Source: CAYUNE01 sp964446115
GTDB taxonomy: Bacteria > Desulfobacterota > Desulfobulbia > Desulfobulbales > Desulfobulbaceae
NCBI GenBank assembly: GCA_964446115.1
Contig: CAYUNE010000027.1
Coordinates: 142,009-206,008 of the forward strand
Reading direction: 5' to 3'
DNA: 64,000 nt
The notes below the pieces were generated by a model. That model did not search any database and had not been told where the DNA came from. It saw only the letters and a list, made by a program, of their open reading frames with translations. The position numbers and the translations under genes are program-made. Every line of letters begins with the position of its first letter. The stretch's first letter is position 1. This document shows, one piece after another, positions 60,123 to 64,000 of this stretch.

Positions 60123-61607
60123 ATGAAACAACGCAACAGACTTCTGCAGCAGCGCCGGGACAAGGCACAGCTTCTGGCTGACATGGGTGTCAATCTCTTT
60201 GCCAACGACTTCAAGAATCCGCAGCCGGCGGCAACCATTTTGCCGAAGGGCGAGGAGCTGGCCGCCGAATCCCATGAGGAGAGCGGAACCGTCTACCGCC
60301 TGGCCGGACGGGTGATGTCCATGCGCAAGTTCGGCAAGGCCGCATTTTTCCATGTTCAGGACGAATCCGGCCGCATACAGGTCTATGTTCGCCGGGATCT
60401 CGTGGGCGAGGAGGAGTTTCTCCGCTTCAAGAAATGGGATGTGGGAGACATTGTCGGCGTCAGCGGCACCCTGTTCAAGACCAAGACCGGCGAGATATCC
60501 ATCCAGGCTGCCTCCCTGCATATGATCACCAAGTCGCTGCGACCGCTGCCGGAAAAATTCCACGGTCTCACCGATGTGGAGAAACGTTATCGCCGCCGTT
60601 ACGTGGACCTGATCGTCAATCCCGAGGTGCGCGAAACCTTCAGGAAGCGGATGAAGATCATCCGGTTGATCCGGGAGTTTCTCAGCAGCCGCGGTTTTCT
60701 GGAAGTGGAAACCCCGATGATGCAGACCATCCCCGGCGGAGCAACGGCCAGGCCGTTCAAGACCCATCACAATGCGCTGGACATGGATCTCTACCTGCGC
60801 ATCGCCCCTGAACTGTATCTGAAGCGGCTTTTGGTGGGGGGGTTTGAAAAGGTGTTCGAGATCAACCGCAACTTCAGGAACGAGGGGCTGTCCACCCGGC
60901 ATAATCCGGAATTCACCATGCTGGAATTTTACCAGGCCTATGCCACCTACCACGATCTCATGGATCTCACCGAAGAGATGATCTCCGGGCTGGCCGCGGA
61001 GGTGAACGGCAGTATGGAGATTGTCTATCAGGGTCAGAAGGTCGACCTGGCGCCGCCCTGGAAGCGCTATACCATGGAAGAGGCCCTGGTGGTGGTGGGC
61101 GGGCTTGAGGCCGATGTTGTCGCCGACGATGCCGCGGTGATGCGGCTGGCCCGGGAGCAGGGAATCGAACTGCCGGCGGAGGCCGGGCCGGGCAAGGCCA
61201 GGACCGAACTCTTTGAGCTGCTGGTGGAGGAAAGACTGATCGATCCCACCTTTGTCACCTCTTATCCCACCGAGGTCTCTCCCCTGGCACGGCGCAACGA
61301 GGATGATCCCGGTGTTACCGACCGTTTCGAGCTCTTTGTCACCGGTCGCGAGATCGCCAACGCCTTCAGCGAACTCAACGACCCGGAGGATCAATTACGT
61401 CGTTTTGAAAAGCAGATTGCCACCGGCCGCGAGGATGAGGAAATTCATCCCGAGCTGGACAGCGACTATATCCGCGCCCTGGAATACGGCATGCCCGCCG
61501 CCGCCGGTGAGGGCATCGGTATCGACCGGCTGGTCATGTTGCTCACCGATTCACCCTCGATCCGCGACGTTATTCTCTTCCCGCACCTGAAACCGGAAAC
61601 GGCCTGA
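60123..61607 (+). CDS. lysS: Lysyl-tRNA synthetase (class II)
   Basis: LysS charges tRNA-Lys. The 494-residue protein has an OB-fold anticodon-binding domain (about 55-150, RVMSMRKFGKAAFFHVQDES). The class II catalytic domain follows with motif 1 FLEVETPMMQ, motif 2 FRNEGLSTRHNPEFTMLEFY and motif 3 GEGIGIDRLVML. The conserved TARPFKTHHNALDMDLYLRI lies between motifs 1 and 2. Length is normal. It begins 48 bases after the MetE-like gene and ends ten bases before lolC, consistent with a shared transcript with the lipoprotein-export genes, an arrangement often seen in Deltaproteobacteria. Confidence 0.97.
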   Translation: MKQRNRLLQQRRDKAQLLADMGVNLFANDFKNPQPAATILPKGEELAAESHEESGTVYRLAGRVMSMRKFGKAAFFHVQDESGRIQVYVRRDLVGEEEFLRFKKWDVGDIVGVSGTLFKTKTGEISIQAASLHMITKSLRPLPEKFHGLTDVEKRYRRRYVDLIVNPEVRETFRKRMKIIRLIREFLSSRGFLEVETPMMQTIPGGATARPFKTHHNALDMDLYLRIAPELYLKRLLVGGFEKVFEINRNFRNEGLSTRHNPEFTMLEFYQAYATYHDLMDLTEEMISGLAAEVNGSMEIVYQGQKVDLAPPWKRYTMEEALVVVGGLEADVVADDAAVMRLAREQGIELPAEAGPGKARTELFELLVEERLIDPTFVTSYPTEVSPLARRNEDDPGVTDRFELFVTGREIANAFSELNDPEDQLRRFEKQIATGREDEEIHPELDSDYIRALEYGMPAAAGEGIGIDRLVMLLTDSPSIRDVILFPHLKPETA

Positions 61608-61617
61608 CCCGGATCCC

Positions 61618-62850
61618 ATGGCCTTTGAATGGTTCATCAGCAGGCGTTATCTGCGGGCCAAGCGGAAACAGAAGTTCATTTCGCTCATCAGTGTTATTTC
61701 CGTTTTGGGCGTGGCCCTGGGGGTGCTGGCTCTCATTGTGGTGCTCTCCGTTTACACTGGCTTTACCGAGGGCATGCGCGATCAGATCATCGGAATCAAT
61801 TCCCACATCATGGTGCAGCGCTACGACGGGGTGATTGAGGATCCCGACGCGGTCAGCCGCCGGGTGCGGGAAGTGGCCGGGGTGGAGGCGGCCAGCGCGC
61901 TGATCTTCGGCCAGGCCCTCATCACCAGCGGCTCCGGCTCAAGCGGCATAGTCCTGCGGGGTATCGATCCGCGCAGTGCGGCTGCGGTGATGCGGATTAC
62001 CGACAAGATGGAATCCGGCAGCCTGGAAGACCTGGGCCGCACGGGAAAGGACGGCGCTCTGCCGGGAATTGTCCTGGGTCGCGCCCTGGCCGCTCAGTTG
62101 CGGGTGACCACCGGAGACAAGATCCGTTTGTTGTCGCCCAACGGCCCGCTGACCCCCATGGGAGTGATTCCCAAGATTCGCACCTGCCGGGTGGCCGGTA
62201 CCTTTGAAACCGGTATGTATGAGTATGATTCCACCCTGGGATTTCTTGATCTGCCCACCGCCCGGCTCCTGGTGGGGATTGACCGCGGGGTGCATGGTCT
62301 GGAGGTACGGGTGGATGATGTGGAACAGGCGGACCGGATTGCGGCGCGGATCGGCGCTGCCTTGGGTCTTGAATATTCGGTTCGTGATTGGATGGCCATG
62401 AACCGCAATCTCTTCGCCGCCCTCAAGCTGGAGAAGGTGGGACTGTTCATCGCCCTGGATCTCATCATCCTGGTGGCGGCCCTGAATATCATCAGCGCCC
62501 TGATCATGGTGGTGATGGAAAAGACCAGGGATATCGCCATCCTTAAATCCATGGGCGCCACCACCGGCGCCATCATGCGGATCTTTTTTTATCAGGGCAT
62601 GGTCATCGCCTTTTTCGGTACCGCGTTGGGGGTTTGCGGGGGGCTGGGGCTCTGTGCGCTGCTCACAAGGTATAAGATTATCGAACTGCCCAGCAATGTC
62701 TATCCCATGTCCACCCTGCCGGTGAAGGTGGTTCCCCTGGATGTGACGGTGATCGCGGTTTCCGCCGTTCTCATTACCCTGGCCGCCACTCTCTATCCCT
62801 CCTGGAAGGCCTCGAAGGTTAAACCGGCCGAGGCACTGACCTATGAATAG
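61618..62850 (+). CDS. lolC: Lipoprotein-releasing ABC transporter permease (LolC/LolE)
   Basis: The 410-residue inner-membrane protein is a LolC/E permease that extracts lipoproteins destined for the outer membrane. It starts FEWFISRRYLRAKRKQKFIS and has a first span at about 25-50 (VLGVALGVLALIVVLSVYTG). A large periplasmic domain follows (about 55-265), then three C-terminal spans with ALNIISALIMVVMEKTRDIA and the family motif ILKSMGATTGAIMRIFFYQG. A single LolC/E gene with one LolD is common outside Gammaproteobacteria, where the permease forms a homodimer. It implies a diderm cell envelope. It overlaps lolD by 8 bases. Confidence 0.94.
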   Translation: MAFEWFISRRYLRAKRKQKFISLISVISVLGVALGVLALIVVLSVYTGFTEGMRDQIIGINSHIMVQRYDGVIEDPDAVSRRVREVAGVEAASALIFGQALITSGSGSSGIVLRGIDPRSAAAVMRITDKMESGSLEDLGRTGKDGALPGIVLGRALAAQLRVTTGDKIRLLSPNGPLTPMGVIPKIRTCRVAGTFETGMYEYDSTLGFLDLPTARLLVGIDRGVHGLEVRVDDVEQADRIAARIGAALGLEYSVRDWMAMNRNLFAALKLEKVGLFIALDLIILVAALNIISALIMVVMEKTRDIAILKSMGATTGAIMRIFFYQGMVIAFFGTALGVCGGLGLCALLTRYKIIELPSNVYPMSTLPVKVVPLDVTVIAVSAVLITLAATLYPSWKASKVKPAEALTYE

Positions 62851-63541
62851 GCAAGAAACTCAGAACGTGCTGCAGGCGTCGGATATCCGTAAATCCTTTA
62901 CCTCGGGTCCGGAGGTCATCGAGGTGCTGAAGGGAGTGGATCTTGGAGTGAGGGCAGGGGAGATGGTGGGAATCGTCGGAGCATCCGGTTCCGGCAAGAC
63001 CACCCTGCTGCAGATCCTGGGAACCCTGGATACGCCCGACAGCGGCAGGATAATCTTCCGCGGCAAGGAACTCCCCACCGGGTCGGAATCCAGCCTCTGC
63101 GAACACCGCAACCGGCATATCGGCTTTATCTTTCAATTTCATCACCTGCTGCCCGAGTTCACGGCACTGGAAAATGTGATGATGCCGGGACTCATCGGCG
63201 GCGATCAGCGGGAAAGGCTGCAGCGGCGCGCCGTTGACCTTATGCGCAAGGTCGGCCTGCATGAGCGCCTGCACCATCGTCCCGGTCGGCTATCCGGCGG
63301 CGAGCAGCAACGGGTGGCCCTGGCCCGGGCCCTGGTTATGAATCCTGCCCTGCTGCTTGCCGACGAACCCACCGGCAACCTCGACGTCGACAGCGGTCGG
63401 CGCGTCTTCGAGCTGCTGCGTGAACTCAGCCGTTCCCTCTCCCTGGCCGTGATCATGGTCACCCACAACCTGGAACTGACCCGAGACATGGACCGTGTTC
63501 TGAAGCTGACGGATGGAATATTGGTGCCTGCGATCGGTTAG
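62843..63541 (+). CDS. lolD: Lipoprotein-releasing ABC transporter ATP-binding protein
   Basis: LolD drives the Lol permease with ATP. The 232-residue protein has Walker A GASGSGKTTLLQ, the Q loop IGFIFQFHHLLPEFTALENV (the LolD-typical FQFHHLLPEFTALEN), signature LSGGEQQRVALARALV, Walker B LLADEPTGNLD and switch His VTHN. Its start overlaps the permease gene by 8 bases, so both are coupled. It is the last gene before the composition change at the window's end. Confidence 0.96.
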   Translation: MNRQETQNVLQASDIRKSFTSGPEVIEVLKGVDLGVRAGEMVGIVGASGSGKTTLLQILGTLDTPDSGRIIFRGKELPTGSESSLCEHRNRHIGFIFQFHHLLPEFTALENVMMPGLIGGDQRERLQRRAVDLMRKVGLHERLHHRPGRLSGGEQQRVALARALVMNPALLLADEPTGNLDVDSGRRVFELLRELSRSLSLAVIMVTHNLELTRDMDRVLKLTDGILVPAIG

Positions 63542-63581
63542 CCCGTGCTGAATCAGAGGCAAGTTGCAGAGGGGAACCTGG

Positions 63582-64000
63582 ATGTTTGACAAGAAGCAAC
63601 TCTCCGAGCGGGACATCTGTACCAAGTTCATCACCCCGGCTATTCGTGCAGCAGGTTGGCAACAAACCCAATTCCGAGAAGAAGTAAGTCTCACCGCAGG
63701 TCGGGTCGTGGTTCGTGGCAGACTGGCCTATCGTCTTCAAAATCCGAAGGTAAAGGGTGGTCCCAAGCGTGCCGATTATGTCCTCTATGCCAACTCCAAT
63801 ATCCCTATTGCTGTCATTGAAGCAAAACGCAATATCTATGAAGTCGGTCAGGGCATGCAACAGGCACTTGACTATGCAGAAATGCTTGATGTTCCCATTG
63901 CCATAAGCTCAAATGGTGACGGCTTTCTTCTCCACGATTGCAGCGGTATTACGCAGCCCACAGAACGGGAGCTTTCCCTCGAAGAGTTCCCCACCTATGA
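63582..64000 (+). CDS. hsdR: Type I restriction endonuclease subunit R (N-terminal part, cut by window edge)
   Basis: The 139 visible codons start MFDKKQLSERDICTKFITPA and give a typical HsdR N-terminus of the EcoEI/DEAD class. AIRAAGW is followed by a PD-(D/E)xK nuclease core, RADYVLYANSNIPIAVIEAK, and then GMQQALDYAEMLDVPIAIS and SNGDGF. HsdR cuts and translocates DNA in complex with HsdM and HsdS, which should lie outside the window. The frame runs off the right edge with no stop. GGGGAACCTGG provides a ribosome-binding site. Composition drops to roughly half GC, with many AAT, TAT and CTT codons, unlike the adjacent lolD, which suggests acquired DNA. Confidence 0.88.
   Translation, partial: MFDKKQLSERDICTKFITPAIRAAGWQQTQFREEVSLTAGRVVVRGRLAYRLQNPKVKGGPKRADYVLYANSNIPIAVIEAKRNIYEVGQGMQQALDYAEMLDVPIAISSNGDGFLLHDCSGITQPTERELSLEEFPTY

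Overview
The window is a dense, GC-rich (about 60%) bacterial chromosome segment with short intergenic gaps. The gene content points to an anaerobic or microaerotolerant Desulfobacterota, most likely a Desulfobulbales-type sulfur-cycling bacterium. The evidence is a single-chain pyruvate:ferredoxin oxidoreductase next to a CBS-ACT protein, cytochrome bd oxidase with a DUF4492 partner, hybrid kinases, a short MetE-like enzyme, and an olefin/fatty-acid cluster of a type I recall from Desulfotalea relatives. The assignment rests on gene content only.

Layout. 1-2.9 kb: cytochrome bd oxidase (cydA, cydB cut by the window edge) behind a small DUF4492 protein. 3.3-5.6 kb: two Roadblock/LC7-type proteins, one carrying three copies of an internal domain. 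5.6-12.9 kb: a tightly coupled operon of dCache-PAS hybrid kinase, membrane-anchored unknown, 137-aa unknown, HPr and Enzyme I. 13.2-16.3 kb: zinc/manganese ABC transporter parts (znuC, znuB) and a polyprenyl-phosphate sugar transferase. 16.7-19.9 kb: exported FGE-fold protein, YrfG-type nucleotidase, hexapeptide acyltransferase and tRNA-Ser(CGA). 20.2-26.6 kb: AMMECR1 protein, cysteine-cluster protein, biotin synthase, YgiQ radical SAM protein and a second hybrid kinase with HPt. 26.7-30.7 kb: grpE, dnaK, trpS. 30.7-36.3 kb: exported metallo-beta-lactamase protein, pyruvate:ferredoxin oxidoreductase and CBS-ACT protein. 36.4-38.3 kb: fused PabB-PabC.

38.4-53.3 kb is the highlight: a run of minus-strand genes with tiny gaps or overlaps, from an aminotransferase through nadC, thpR and ispH into a dedicated type II fatty-acid set (FabF-like, ACP, two phytoene-desaturase-like FAD enzymes, FabG-, FabZ- and FabI-like) that continues directly into oleA, oleB, oleC and oleD. 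OleABCD is the head-to-head pathway that condenses two acyl chains and ends in a long internal alkene. Joining it to its own ACP, synthase and redox enzymes suggests a locus making a specialised, probably unsaturated or otherwise modified, long hydrocarbon.

53.3-57.4 kb: NtrC-type regulator overlapping a GAF-PAS-GGDEF-EAL protein with a substituted EAL-domain residue. 57.6-63.5 kb: RlmD-type methyltransferase, a short MetE-like methyltransferase, lysS, lolC/E and lolD. The last 420 bases open a type I restriction hsdR gene of visibly lower GC, probably the edge of an acquired island. No CRISPR array, insertion sequence or rRNA gene was found.
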